Shown: in pieces, positions 54,460 to 62,815 of the stretch | How positions within the stretch are numbered: the stretch's first letter is position 1 | Layout: every line of letters begins with the position of its first letter | Origin: Streptomyces sp. R44 | Lineage (GTDB): Bacteria; Actinomycetota; Actinomycetes; Streptomycetales; Streptomycetaceae | Reading direction: 5' to 3' | DNA: 64,000 nt | NCBI RefSeq assembly: GCF_041053105.1 | Contig: NZ_CP163444.1 | Coordinates: 4,092,001 to 4,156,000 of the forward strand | Program-made: the position numbers and the translations under genes | The notes under the pieces: model-generated | Databases searched by the model: none | The model's input: the letters and a program-made list of their open reading frames with translations, nothing else | Told to the model about the DNA's origin: nothing

Positions 54460-55002
54460 TCACCGTCCGGAAGAGCCTGCGATCTTGCCGTCCAGCAGCT
54501 CCAGCGCCTCCTCCCAACGGAAGCGGTCCGCTCCACCGCCTGCCTTGGGGCGGTGAGGCTCGTACGACCCGACCAGCACACCCATCTCGCGCAGCTGGTC
54601 CAGGCTCCGGCCGTAGGCCGGGTGTGCGGCCATGGCGGCGTTCACGTACGGCAGGACGGCAATCGGAATGCCCATCCCGTACGCCTCGCACAGGATGCCG
54701 AGGGCGAGGGTGTCGGCGATGCCTGCCGCCCACTTGTTGATCGTGTTGAACGTAGCCGGCGCGACAGCGATGGCGTCGGCCGGCGGGAGCGGGCGCGGGT
54801 CACCCGGGCTGCGCCAGGCCGAGCGGATCGGGTAGCCGGTCTGGGCCTCGATCGCCTCGGTGTCGAGGAAGCCGAGCCCTTGGGGTGTGGCTATGACGCC
54901 GACGCCCCAGCCCTGCTCCTGCGCGGCGGTGATCAGCTTGTGGGCGTCGCCCGCGATGCCGGCGGCGCAGACGACGACGTACAGGAACGGCTGTGCGGTC
55001 AC
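54460..55002 (-). CDS. Flavoprotein of the HFCD (Dfp/EpiD-like) family
   Basis: 180 residues. The Rossmann-like flavodoxin fold of phosphopantothenoylcysteine decarboxylases is suggested by VVVCAAGIAGDAHKLI at the N-terminus, ADAIAVAPATFNTINKWAAG near 75-94 and GIPIAVLPYVNAAMAAHPAY near 112-131. Relatives bind FMN and oxidatively decarboxylate C-terminal or peptide-like cysteines (CoaC, EpiD), but the catalytic His and substrate-loop identity cannot be settled by eye. Its start overlaps the regulator stop by four bases, so they form a coupled pair. Confidence 0.8.
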   Translation of the reverse strand: MTAQPFLYVVVCAAGIAGDAHKLITAAQEQGWGVGVIATPQGLGFLDTEAIEAQTGYPIRSAWRSPGDPRPLPPADAIAVAPATFNTINKWAAGIADTLALGILCEAYGMGIPIAVLPYVNAAMAAHPAYGRSLDQLREMGVLVGSYEPHRPKAGGGADRFRWEEALELLDGKIAGSSGR

Positions 55003-56282
55003 GCGGGGACTCCCAGTCGGCGGCTGAAGTGGTGGAGCTCGGGCAGCGTACGTCGCCGGTCGCGGGCGGCCATGTCGGCGACCAGGTCGCGGACGGCGGG
55101 GCGGCGTACGTCCTGGGCGGCGCAGGTCTCGGCGATGCGGAGGGCCTGGTAGCCCTCGGCAAGGCGGCCCTGCTGGTTGTAGGCACGCGCGGCTTCGACC
55201 CAGAGCGCTGCTCGTCGTTCGGGCGCGGGAATGTGTCGGCGCATAAGGGGTGCCGCGGCGTTCAGGGCGATACCGGCGTCGCCGAAGGACACCGAGGCGC
55301 TGACGGCATGGATCGCGACGTTGGTCGGGCTGAAGTTGGCCCAGGCGTCGGGCTGGTCGAGCGCGACGTACCGGGCGACCTCCCGTGCCTCGTCGAGGAA
55401 CTCCCGGGTGGCGGCGCGGTCACCGCCGCGGCTGGCCGCGGTCGCTCCCCGTAGAAGCAGCAGACCGACGGCGGCGAGGTATCGGGGCGGGTGCCGATCG
55501 TAGGAGCCGGCGAGCTGGCCCGCGGTGTGGCGGACGAGGGTGACGGCCTGGGCGGTGTGTTTCTCGCGGGTCAGGACGTGGGCGTGAAGGCGGACGCTGG
55601 AGGCGAGGACGACGGGATCACCGGAGCGCTCGGCCTCTGCCATGGCACGTCCCACCGCCAACCAGGCGTTGCCCTGGTCGCCCTGCTTGAGCAGCAGGCT
55701 CGTCGAGGTCCGGTAAGCGGTGGCCAGAAGCCCGGCCGTCTCCTCGGCGTTGCGGTGATCGCCTGTCGCCTCCCGCAGATCGGCGATGAGACCAGGCAGC
55801 ATCGCCTCCAGCTCCGCGTAGTCGCAGGTGCAGAAGAGGCGGCGGGCGGTGGTGAGTCTGTCCCGCAGGGGCTGCATCTCTCCGTTCCACGAAGAGGCGG
55901 AGCCTGCTCTGGGGCCAGGGAGAAGTGCGCGTACAAGGTCGTCATGGGCGGCGGTGGCGGGCGTCGCCGGGGCCGTGAGGGAGGCGATGCTCGCGGCGAG
56001 GAAGGTTCGGCGGCGCATGTCTTCTGTCTCGGGATCGTCGGTCGTTTCTACGGACGGGCCGGGGCCGCTCAGGCCAAGAAGATGGAGGGCGATGCCCAGT
56101 TCGGAGGCGACAGCACGTAAGACCCGGGTGTCTTCCGTACCCCGTCCGTTCTCCAGGCGGCTGAGCTTCGACTGGTGGTAGCCCAGCGCGGTGGCAACGT
56201 CCGTCTGCGAGCGGCCGGTGCGCTGTCGGGCGTGTTTGATCGTCTCGCCGATCTTCTCGGCCTCGGTCTTCACTTCTGCCAT
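54999..56282 (-). CDS. XRE regulator with TPR-like C-terminus
   Basis: 427 residues from ATG at 56282 (GGAAGGG upstream). The helix-turn-helix at about 10-70 (IKHARQRTGRSQTDVATALG, then YHQSKLSRLENGRG) is followed by a linker and, from about 140, helical TPR-like repeats to the end. Such regulators sense ligands or peptides and are common beside Streptomyces mobile or biosynthetic genes. It is coupled to the flavoprotein and divergent from the six-gene operon, with two perfect inverted repeats between, so it probably controls both. Confidence 0.85.
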   Translation of the reverse strand: MAEVKTEAEKIGETIKHARQRTGRSQTDVATALGYHQSKLSRLENGRGTEDTRVLRAVASELGIALHLLGLSGPGPSVETTDDPETEDMRRRTFLAASIASLTAPATPATAAHDDLVRALLPGPRAGSASSWNGEMQPLRDRLTTARRLFCTCDYAELEAMLPGLIADLREATGDHRNAEETAGLLATAYRTSTSLLLKQGDQGNAWLAVGRAMAEAERSGDPVVLASSVRLHAHVLTREKHTAQAVTLVRHTAGQLAGSYDRHPPRYLAAVGLLLLRGATAASRGGDRAATREFLDEAREVARYVALDQPDAWANFSPTNVAIHAVSASVSFGDAGIALNAAAPLMRRHIPAPERRAALWVEAARAYNQQGRLAEGYQALRIAETCAAQDVRRPAVRDLVADMAARDRRRTLPELHHFSRRLGVPA

Positions 56283-56309
56283 CCATGCCCTTCCGTCCGC
56301 GTCGAGCAT

Positions 56310-56364
56310 GCCCCTGCGGTCGAGCGTAGGCGAGCGACGCAGGGGCTTCATGCAGCTTCTGCAT
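56310..56364. promoter_or_regulatory. Divergent control region of the cargo: two inverted repeats
   Basis: GCCCCTGCG (56310-56318) pairs with CGCAGGGGC (56338-56346), and ATGCAG-CTT-CTGCAT (56350-56364) is a perfect repeat. Both lie between the divergent XRE-TPR gene and the operon starting at 56453. They are candidate operators. Confidence 0.55.
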
Positions 56365-56452
56365 AGAAGATGCGGGACGGGCACACGGCGTCGCGAACGA
56401 GGCTGACCGCGCGGTTCCTTGGGGTGGTCGATCCGACTCCTGGAGGCCGCTC

Positions 56453-56905
56453 GTGGAAGCGCACCAGCTCACCTTGACTCTCCCTCCCGCACCGGTCGCC
56501 GTGCCCACGGCACGACGCCAGGTGCGGGAGGCCATAACCGCCTGCCCCACGGTGACAGCGGCGTCGGAAGCCATCCAGACGGCCGAGCTGGTCGTCAGCG
56601 AGCTCGTCACGAACGCGGTCCGATACGCCGGCCACCAGCCGATCAGCTTCGTCATCCAATTCTGCGCCACGGCCTTGCGGGTGGAGGTCAGCGACGCGAG
56701 CCGCACTCTGCCGAGACCGGCGCTACCTGACGAAGACAGCGAGGGCGGACGTGGTCTCTTCCTCGTCGGTGTCCTCGCAGACCGCTTCGGCACGACGCCG
56801 ACCGACTCCGGCAAGTGCTGCTGGGCCGAGATCGACTTGGCCGCCCCGCCTCCGGCCGGGGCTGCTGCCGCCTTGTCCCTTCCCACGCAGAGGAGTTGTA
56901 CGTGA
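56453..56905 (+). CDS. RsbW-like ATP-binding protein
   Basis: 150 residues from GTG at 56453 (GGAGG seven bases upstream). A GHKL ATPase of the anti-sigma type with N-box ELVVSELVTNAVRYAG at about 44-59, a DASR G1-like motif and GGRGLFLVGVLADRFG. Streptomyces has many such proteins, usually regulatory kinases or sensors. Here it leads an operon, and its stop overlaps the next start by four bases (GTGA), so it may control or be co-expressed with the pathway. Its partner is unknown. Confidence 0.85.
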   Translation: MEAHQLTLTLPPAPVAVPTARRQVREAITACPTVTAASEAIQTAELVVSELVTNAVRYAGHQPISFVIQFCATALRVEVSDASRTLPRPALPDEDSEGGRGLFLVGVLADRFGTTPTDSGKCCWAEIDLAAPPPAGAAAALSLPTQRSCT

Positions 56906-58224
56906 GTACCCGCGTCCCCGCCGTCATGTCCCAGGTGATCGCGATCCGGCCCGGCCGGCCCCTCACCGGTGCCGTGACGGTCGATGGTTCGAAGAACGCC
57001 GCGCTCCCGCTCGTAGCCGCTGCGGCAGCCCTCCTTCGCCCCGTCCGTCTCGACAACGTGCCCGCCAGCTCGGACGTCCAGACCCTTCTGGATCTGCTGC
57101 GGCAGTCGGGCTGGAACACCGCCCATCCGGTCGGTGACGACCACACCGTCCTTGTCCTTCCCCGCGAGACGGCCCCGATGCCCGACGGCCTGCGCGAGGC
57201 CGCGTCCAGCATCCGGGCCTCGTACTACCTCGTCCCCGCTCTGATCGCCCTGTGCGGCCAGGCCCGGCTTCCCTGGCCAGGCGGTTGCCGGATCGGCGAC
57301 CGCGGGATGGAGCAGCACTTCAAGGTGTACGAAGCCTTCGGCGATCGCGTCCGCGTAGATGACAACGGGTACGTCGTCGAAGCCGGCAAGGCCGTCCGTG
57401 GCACGGTGTCGCTGGTCCTGCCGTTCCGGTCGCGCGGGGCGACGATCGCCGCGGTCCTGCGCGCTGTGGTTGCCGGTACGCCGCTGCGGCTCGGGCAGCC
57501 GAACCTCTCCCCGGAGGTCCTCGGCGTCCTGAACGCGCTGATGGCCGTGGGGTACGAGTGCCGTGCCCGCGAGCGCGTCCTGACTCTCGTGCCGCCGTCT
57601 TCCGTCCCGGAAGAGGATGTACCCGTCTGGAAGGTGCCTGGAGACAAGATCGAGGCCGGGACCTTGGCCTGCGCCGTGGCCGCAACCGGCGGAACCGCGC
57701 GGGTCGAGGGCGTCCACGGACCCGATGTCGCGCCGCTGGTCGGCGCCCTCCACCGGATGGGCATCCCCACGACCAACGAACCGGAGACCCTGGTCGTCCA
57801 CGGACGGGACACCCAGCCGACCGGCCGCCCCCTGCGGGCCATGGCCACCCTCGCCCCCAACGGCCTCGACGCCGACTTCGAGCCGCCGCTCCTCGGGCTC
57901 GCCCTGGGCTTCCCCGGCACCCACCTCTTCTCGGACCCGATCAACCCCGGGCGCCACAGCAACCTCATTCCCCAGCTCGTCCGCATGGGCGGCGAGATCA
58001 CCGAACTGTCCTCCACCGAATGCCGGTTCACTGGCCCGCAGCGGCTGACGGGTGCAGGAGTGGAGGCAACCGACATCCGCACGGGTTCAGCGCTGATGGT
58101 CGCCGGCCTCACCGCCCGCGGCGTCACGACGCTCGGCGGGGTCAACCAAATCCGCCGCGGCCACGCCGACCTGCCCGGAAAGCTCCTCGCTCTGGGAGCC
58201 GACATCTGCGAGGTCACCCCATGA
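56902..58224 (+). CDS. MurA/NikO-like enolpyruvyl transferase
   Basis: 440 residues from GTG at 56902 (GAGGAG six bases upstream). Inside-out alpha/beta barrel family of MurA: Lys31-Asn32 in DGSKNAALPL and the loop Cys129 in PGGCRIGDRG match the catalytic Lys-Asn and Cys of MurA. MurA adds enolpyruvate to UDP-GlcNAc; relatives NikO and PolA use UMP in nikkomycin and polyoxin. A cargo location and neighbours acting on nucleotides favour a nucleotide acceptor here, by inference. A spare MurA giving fosfomycin tolerance is the alternative. Confidence 0.88.
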   Translation: MSTRVPAVMSQVIAIRPGRPLTGAVTVDGSKNAALPLVAAAAALLRPVRLDNVPASSDVQTLLDLLRQSGWNTAHPVGDDHTVLVLPRETAPMPDGLREAASSIRASYYLVPALIALCGQARLPWPGGCRIGDRGMEQHFKVYEAFGDRVRVDDNGYVVEAGKAVRGTVSLVLPFRSRGATIAAVLRAVVAGTPLRLGQPNLSPEVLGVLNALMAVGYECRARERVLTLVPPSSVPEEDVPVWKVPGDKIEAGTLACAVAATGGTARVEGVHGPDVAPLVGALHRMGIPTTNEPETLVVHGRDTQPTGRPLRAMATLAPNGLDADFEPPLLGLALGFPGTHLFSDPINPGRHSNLIPQLVRMGGEITELSSTECRFTGPQRLTGAGVEATDIRTGSALMVAGLTARGVTTLGGVNQIRRGHADLPGKLLALGADICEVTP

Positions 58225-59459
58225 CCGCGACCGGGCGCTTCGAGCGCATCATCGCTACCACCGATGTCCACTCGGCCTTCGACGACGCCCTGCCGATGCT
58301 CGCGTACCTGCACACGATGAGGCACGACAGCCTCGTCGTCGACTGTGGGGACTTCTTCGAGGGCACGGGCTACTACCGCCTGGGCAAGGGCGCCATCGAG
58401 CGGGAGATCGTCACGACGCTGTACGACGTGCTCGCTCCCGGCAACCACGGCTGGCCCCACTACTTCGAGCCCGGCCTGCGCGAGATGACGGTCTGCGCCA
58501 ACGTCGTCGACGACGCCACCGGACGACCGCTGTTCGACCGTCTCCGTGTCGTCGAGGTACACGGCCGCCGGGTCGCCGTCACCGCGGTCATCGGCGTGAG
58601 CGCGTTCCACACCGTCCCTGCCGTCCAGCGGGCCGGACACCACGTCACCGACCCCGTGACCGCGCTGCGCGAGCTGATGCTGGAACACCATCACCACGTG
58701 GACTCGTGGATCGTGCTGTCCCACTCCGGCTTCGACGAGGACCTCAAGCTCGCCGAGGCTTGTCCGTTCGTGGACGTCATCTTCGCCGGTCACTGCCACA
58801 GCGACACCTACGGTCCGGTGCACGTCGGCGACACCCTCGTGGTCAAGGGCCGTGAGCTGGCCGCCGGATACGCCGCCGCCGAACCCGTCGGCTCCGGCTG
58901 GGCCGCCCGTACCGCCGTCTTCCCCACCCCACCGGACGTCCCGAACGACCTCGCAGCCCTGGACGAGAGGGTCAGCTCCACCTGCCGGATGCTCGCCACT
59001 CCCCTCGGCACCCTCGACGAGCCCTACCGCGACACCGTCCTCGACCGCCGCCAGCTCCTCCAGGACATCACCGCCCGGCTGCACACGGGCCTCGGCGCCG
59101 ACGCCGTCCTCCTCAACGAAACCGCCCTGCGCTCCACCCGCCTGGGCGACGTCCTGACGCTCGGGGACCTGCTGGCCATCGAGCCGTTCGACAACCAGCT
59201 CGTCCACGCCTACCTCCCCAACGGGTACGCGGAGGATCCGGACAGCCTGCTCAAGCACCTGACCCAGCAGACCGGCCCACTGGCCCTCGCCCCCCGGCCG
59301 CTGCCGCAGGGCATCCGGTCCGTCCTGACCACGGACTACCTCGCCGACACCTACCTCGGCGGACGCACCCACCAGGCCGGCCTCCGCCTCGGCGAGGCCG
59401 TCCGCGGAACCATCGCCACGCCCTTACCCCGGAGCGAGAACAAGGACGGTGCCCGATGA
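58221..59459 (+). CDS. 5'-nucleotidase-like metallophosphatase
   Basis: 412 residues, ATG overlapping the previous stop (ATGA). Calcineurin-like metal motifs: DVH (Asp15, His17), CGDFFEG with Asp44, APGNHGW, and GHCHSD; a C-terminal domain (about 265-400) resembles the substrate domain of UshA-type 5'-nucleotidases (DAVLLNETALRS, then LTLGDLLAIEPFDNQL). UshA proteins are exported, but no signal peptide is present, so this one is cytoplasmic. It would dephosphorylate a nucleotide or UDP-sugar-like intermediate. Confidence 0.85.
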   Translation: MTATGRFERIIATTDVHSAFDDALPMLAYLHTMRHDSLVVDCGDFFEGTGYYRLGKGAIEREIVTTLYDVLAPGNHGWPHYFEPGLREMTVCANVVDDATGRPLFDRLRVVEVHGRRVAVTAVIGVSAFHTVPAVQRAGHHVTDPVTALRELMLEHHHHVDSWIVLSHSGFDEDLKLAEACPFVDVIFAGHCHSDTYGPVHVGDTLVVKGRELAAGYAAAEPVGSGWAARTAVFPTPPDVPNDLAALDERVSSTCRMLATPLGTLDEPYRDTVLDRRQLLQDITARLHTGLGADAVLLNETALRSTRLGDVLTLGDLLAIEPFDNQLVHAYLPNGYAEDPDSLLKHLTQQTGPLALAPRPLPQGIRSVLTTDYLADTYLGGRTHQAGLRLGEAVRGTIATPLPRSENKDGAR

Positions 59460-59995
59460 TCCTCACCGGCCCCGAGATCACTGCCGCCGCCCACGACGGC
59501 CGCCTGACGATCAGCCCGTTCGAACCCGGGCAGGTCAACCCCAACAGCTACAACGTCCGCCTCGGCCCCACCCTGCTGACCTACACGACCGCCGTCATCG
59601 ACGCCCACCAGCCCAACCCGACCGCCACGGTCGAGATCGGCGAGGACGGGTACGTCCTGCAGCCCGGCGAGCTCTACCTCGGCCACACCCTCGAACAGGT
59701 CGGCTCCGACACCTTCGTCCCGCTGCTGTTCGGCCGCTCCTCCGTCGGCCGACTCGGCCTGTTCGTCGAGATCACCGCCCCCATCGGCGACATCGGCTTC
59801 CACGGCCAGTGGACCCTGATGCTCTCCCCGATCCGGCCTCTGCGCGTGTACGCGGGCATGAAGATCGGGCAGATCATGTTCTTCGTCTCCACCGGCGACA
59901 TCGACCTGTACGCGGGCAAGTACCAGGCCGCCGACGGCCCCCAGCCCTCCCGCTACTGGCGGGACACCGCCCGCGTCGGGGCGGTCGCCTCGTGA
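59456..59995 (+). CDS. dCTP deaminase-like protein A (catalytic Glu replaced by Met)
   Basis: 179 residues, start overlapping the previous stop. The dUTPase/DCD trimer fold is evident from NPNSYNVRLG and GRSSVGRLGL with Arg99. The strand that should carry the catalytic Glu reads GQWTLMLSP, with Met122 at the position of Glu129 in the housekeeping enzyme. It therefore should not deaminate on its own. The following gene encodes a paralogue with the opposite loss. The two probably form a mixed trimer or bind a nucleotide without deaminating it. Confidence 0.85.
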   Translation: MILTGPEITAAAHDGRLTISPFEPGQVNPNSYNVRLGPTLLTYTTAVIDAHQPNPTATVEIGEDGYVLQPGELYLGHTLEQVGSDTFVPLLFGRSSVGRLGLFVEITAPIGDIGFHGQWTLMLSPIRPLRVYAGMKIGQIMFFVSTGDIDLYAGKYQAADGPQPSRYWRDTARVGAVAS

Positions 59996-60528
59996 TCCTC
60001 ACCGGCCCCGCGATCACCGCCGCCATCCGAGTCGGCGCGATCACCATCGCCCCGTACGACCCCACCCGTGTCTCCCCGAACGCCTACGACTGGCGCCTCG
60101 GCGACACCCTCCGCGTGTGCGACGGCGACCTCGACGCCGCCGCCCCCACCGCCTACACCGAGCAGACGATCCCCAGCACCGGCCTGGTCCTCCAGCCCGG
60201 ACTGCTCTACCTCGGCGTCACCCACGAGCGCACCGGCTCGGAGACGTACGCGCAGATGCTCAACGGTGACCGCACCATCGGCGCCCTCGGCATCTGGGTC
60301 CACGTCTCCGCCCCGCTCGGGCACCAGGGACACGCGATCCGCTGGACCCTGGAGATCCGCGCCGCCCGCCCCGTCCGCGTATATCCGGGCATGACGTTCG
60401 GCAAGCTGGTCTTCCTAGCCACCCAGGGCACACCGGCCAGCTACCAGCAGCAGCTGGCGAAGTACGCCGCCACCGAGGGCATCGACATCTCCCGCCTCTA
60501 CGAGGAGATCGCCGGAGGCAGCCGATGA
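59992..60528 (+). CDS. dCTP deaminase-like protein B (conserved Arg replaced by Ala)
   Basis: 178 residues from GTG at 59992, overlapping the previous stop (GTGA). It starts MILTGPAITAA, almost identical to protein A, and keeps the Glu (Glu121 in RWTLEIRA), but the loop [10 protein letters not shown] reads GDRTIGALGI, with Ala98 in place of the conserved Arg and the Ser pair changed. SPNAYDWRLG matches the first motif. The pair arose by duplication and each has lost a different active-site element. Confidence 0.83.
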   Translation: MILTGPAITAAIRVGAITIAPYDPTRVSPNAYDWRLGDTLRVCDGDLDAAAPTAYTEQTIPSTGLVLQPGLLYLGVTHERTGSETYAQMLNGDRTIGALGIWVHVSAPLGHQGHAIRWTLEIRAARPVRVYPGMTFGKLVFLATQGTPASYQQQLAKYAATEGIDISRLYEEIAGGSR

Positions 60529-61646
60529 ACTCCCTCGCCAGTCCCGCCCAGGAACCGATGACCGCCACCTTCCTGGACCTGCCTGCCGGCAGCCCCGGCG
60601 GCAGCGTCGAACTCTTCCTCGACCTCTACACCGGCGAAAAGCCCCTCATCCCTGCGAGGGCCTTCATGCTCACCCCGGCCGGACCCGGCCCCCGAACGCC
60701 AGCCGGCCTCGAACTGCTCAGCGCGGGCGGCAAGTGCCTGGAGGGGCCGGCCTTCGGCCGCTACGTCGCCGCCCTGCGCAGGGCTCTGACGGCCGCGCTC
60801 GACCCCTCCCAGATCGACGTCCTCCACCTGCACCACCTCGCCTTCGGTGCCACCCCCGCCTTGATCCGGGCCCTGCCCGCGCACCCCCGCATCGCCCTGG
60901 TCCACGGCACCGACCTGATCTTCGCCGAAGCCCACCGCGACCAGCTCCAGGCCCTGCGGGCGACTGCCCGGGCCGCCGACGCCATCGTCGTCCCCACCGG
61001 CGCCATGGCCGACCACCTCCTCAAGCTCGCCCCGCAGACCGACCGCCGCAAGATCACCCACATCCCCTGGGGCATCCCCGACCGGCTCCTCACTCACCCG
61101 CCCAGCCGCACCGCCCGCACGTCCAAGAGCCACCTCCGCCTGCTGTACGCGGGTCGGCTGACCGCGGAGAAGGGCGCCGAGGCCCTGCTCCGGGGCGTGG
61201 CCCCGCTCCAGGGCGTCGAGCTGTCGATCGCCGCCCCCGGCGCCCAGTTCCGCGCGCTGGCCCCAAGGCTGCAACGAGCCGGGGTGAGGGCCCGTTATCT
61301 CGGCTGGCTCCGCCGTCCCCAGCTGTGGAAAACGTTCGCCGAGCACGACGTGCTCGTCATGCCATCCACGACCCTGGAGGCCATGGGCCTGGTCGCCCTG
61401 GAAGCCCAAGCCTGCGGCCTCCCCGTCCTCTACCAGCCCGTCCCCGGCCTCAGCGAAGCTCTCGCCCGCTCTGGGTTGGCCACGGACTTCACCCATCCCA
61501 CCGCCCTCGCCCGGGACCTCGACCGCCTGCGAACCGAACCCGGCCTCCTCCCCACCCTGCAGCAGGCGGGATACGCCAACGCCGCCCGGTACCCCCTGTC
61601 GAAGACCGCCCGAGAACTGGCCGGCCTCGGCCACCAGCTCACCTGA
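60525..61646 (+). CDS. GT4-family glycosyltransferase
   Basis: 373 residues, ATG overlapping the previous stop (ATGA). GT-B fold: N-terminal Gly/Ser loop (PAGSPGGSVELFL), DVLHLHHLAFG, and a C-terminal nucleotide-sugar site with the retaining EX7E motif in TLEAMGLVALEAQACG and HIPWGIP. No signal or membrane segment. It would glycosylate the product of the upstream enzymes using a nucleotide sugar. It ends the coupled operon; a hairpin terminator follows. Confidence 0.88.
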   Translation: MNSLASPAQEPMTATFLDLPAGSPGGSVELFLDLYTGEKPLIPARAFMLTPAGPGPRTPAGLELLSAGGKCLEGPAFGRYVAALRRALTAALDPSQIDVLHLHHLAFGATPALIRALPAHPRIALVHGTDLIFAEAHRDQLQALRATARAADAIVVPTGAMADHLLKLAPQTDRRKITHIPWGIPDRLLTHPPSRTARTSKSHLRLLYAGRLTAEKGAEALLRGVAPLQGVELSIAAPGAQFRALAPRLQRAGVRARYLGWLRRPQLWKTFAEHDVLVMPSTTLEAMGLVALEAQACGLPVLYQPVPGLSEALARSGLATDFTHPTALARDLDRLRTEPGLLPTLQQAGYANAARYPLSKTARELAGLGHQLT

Positions 61647-61656
61647 ACACCAGTCG

Positions 61657-61703
61657 GGGCCGGGCAACGCCCCCACGACCAGCGGCACGCCGTTGCCCGG
61701 CCC
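61657..61703 (+). terminator. Hairpin terminator of the six-gene operon
   Basis: Perfect 13-base arms (61657-61669 and 61691-61703) around a 21-base loop, just after the glycosyltransferase stop. Confidence 0.78.
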
Positions 61704-61758
61704 ACCCGTCTCACGTCATTACGCTGGCCGCTGGGATACCCAGACGAAGAGGGAGACC

Positions 61759-62802
61759 ATGGCGTACCGCACCGACCGCATCGAGAACCTTCTGAGCGAA
61801 GGCGTCCGCGACAAGGTCTACCCGGGTGCGGTGTGGGCCGTCGGCGACTCCGGCGGAGTCCGGGCGTCGGGTGCCACCGGGGTCCTGGAGCCCGACGAAC
61901 CGGACGTGAGGATGCGGCCGGACACTGTCTTCGACGCTGCCAGCCTCACCAAGATCCTCGCTGTCTGGGCCTCCATCGGCGCCCTGTGGGAGGACAGCGT
62001 CCTCGACCTCGACGCCCCGCTCGGCACCTTCTGGGACGAGGTCACCGGCCACCCCCTCGGGGCCGTAAGCGCCCGCCAGCTCCTGACCCACACCGCCGGC
62101 CTCCCCCTCCGGGCCCAGCTGAAGAACCTCTACGGCACCGACCCCGCCGGCATCCGCCGCGGAGTCCTGCACGAAGCCCTCAACCAGCCACCCGGCGAAG
62201 CCGTCGAGTACACCGACCGGGCCGCCCTCATCCTCGGCTACCTCGCCGAGCACCTCTCCGGCCAACCTCTCGATCAGCTCTGCGAGACGAGGACCTGGCA
62301 CCCACTGGGCATGGACTCGACCCGGTTCGGCCCGCTGCCGGCCGACATCGCGTCCCGATGCGCTCCCACCGAACTGGACCAGGACACCGGCACCCACCTC
62401 AAGGGCACCGCACACGACTTCTCCGCCCGGCTCCTCGGCGGAGTCTGCGGCATCGCCGGCACCTTCACCGTCCTCGACGACTTGGCCGTCTTCCTGCGCT
62501 ACATGCTCGACCACACCACGGCCCCCGGCGAGGCCGGCTTCGGTGCCGAGTGGAGCGCCCACTCCGTCACCGTGCAGACCGGCGGCCTCCAGCCCGAGCG
62601 CGGCCTGTTCTGGCATCCGGCGCCCGGCACCACCGACGAACAGGACGTCTGGGTCCACTACGGCTTCACCGGCACCGGCATGTGGATCTCCCCCACCCAG
62701 GACCGGTGGGCGGTGCTACTGACCAACAAGCTCTACTACACCCGCGACCGCCAGCCGCTGACCGATGTCCGCAACGCCTTCCGCGAGTTGGCGTTCGCCT
62801 GA
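61759..62802 (+). CDS. Serine hydrolase (class C beta-lactamase-like)
   Basis: 347 residues from ATG at 61759 (GAGGGAG upstream). Penicillin-binding/beta-lactamase fold with the SxxK motif SLTK near residue 63, a YTD in the second (YxN) motif position near 143-145, and HYGFTGTG in the place of the KTG strand. Members include esterases, D-amino-acid peptidases and transacylases; no signal peptide is present, so a peptidoglycan role is unlikely. It follows the coupled operon after a terminator and may have its own promoter. Substrate unknown. Confidence 0.82.
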   Translation: MAYRTDRIENLLSEGVRDKVYPGAVWAVGDSGGVRASGATGVLEPDEPDVRMRPDTVFDAASLTKILAVWASIGALWEDSVLDLDAPLGTFWDEVTGHPLGAVSARQLLTHTAGLPLRAQLKNLYGTDPAGIRRGVLHEALNQPPGEAVEYTDRAALILGYLAEHLSGQPLDQLCETRTWHPLGMDSTRFGPLPADIASRCAPTELDQDTGTHLKGTAHDFSARLLGGVCGIAGTFTVLDDLAVFLRYMLDHTTAPGEAGFGAEWSAHSVTVQTGGLQPERGLFWHPAPGTTDEQDVWVHYGFTGTGMWISPTQDRWAVLLTNKLYYTRDRQPLTDVRNAFRELAFA

Positions 62803-62815
62803 GGCAGCCCTGGCA

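Noticed and set aside
52554..54581. Minus-strand open frame of 675 residues opposite the relaxase
   Set aside because: It is an antisense shadow; the plus-strand relaxase has a clear HUH motif and ribosome-coupled start next to mobC.
56902..58224. A simple second murA for cell-wall synthesis
   Set aside because: Catalytic residues fit MurA, so this is not excluded, but tight coupling to a phosphatase, dCTP-deaminase-like genes and a glycosyltransferase makes a nucleotide pathway the better reading.
59456..60528. The two cargo dCTP-deaminase-like genes as ordinary active copies
   Set aside because: Each lacks a residue (Glu or Arg) that the housekeeping copy in the same window retains.
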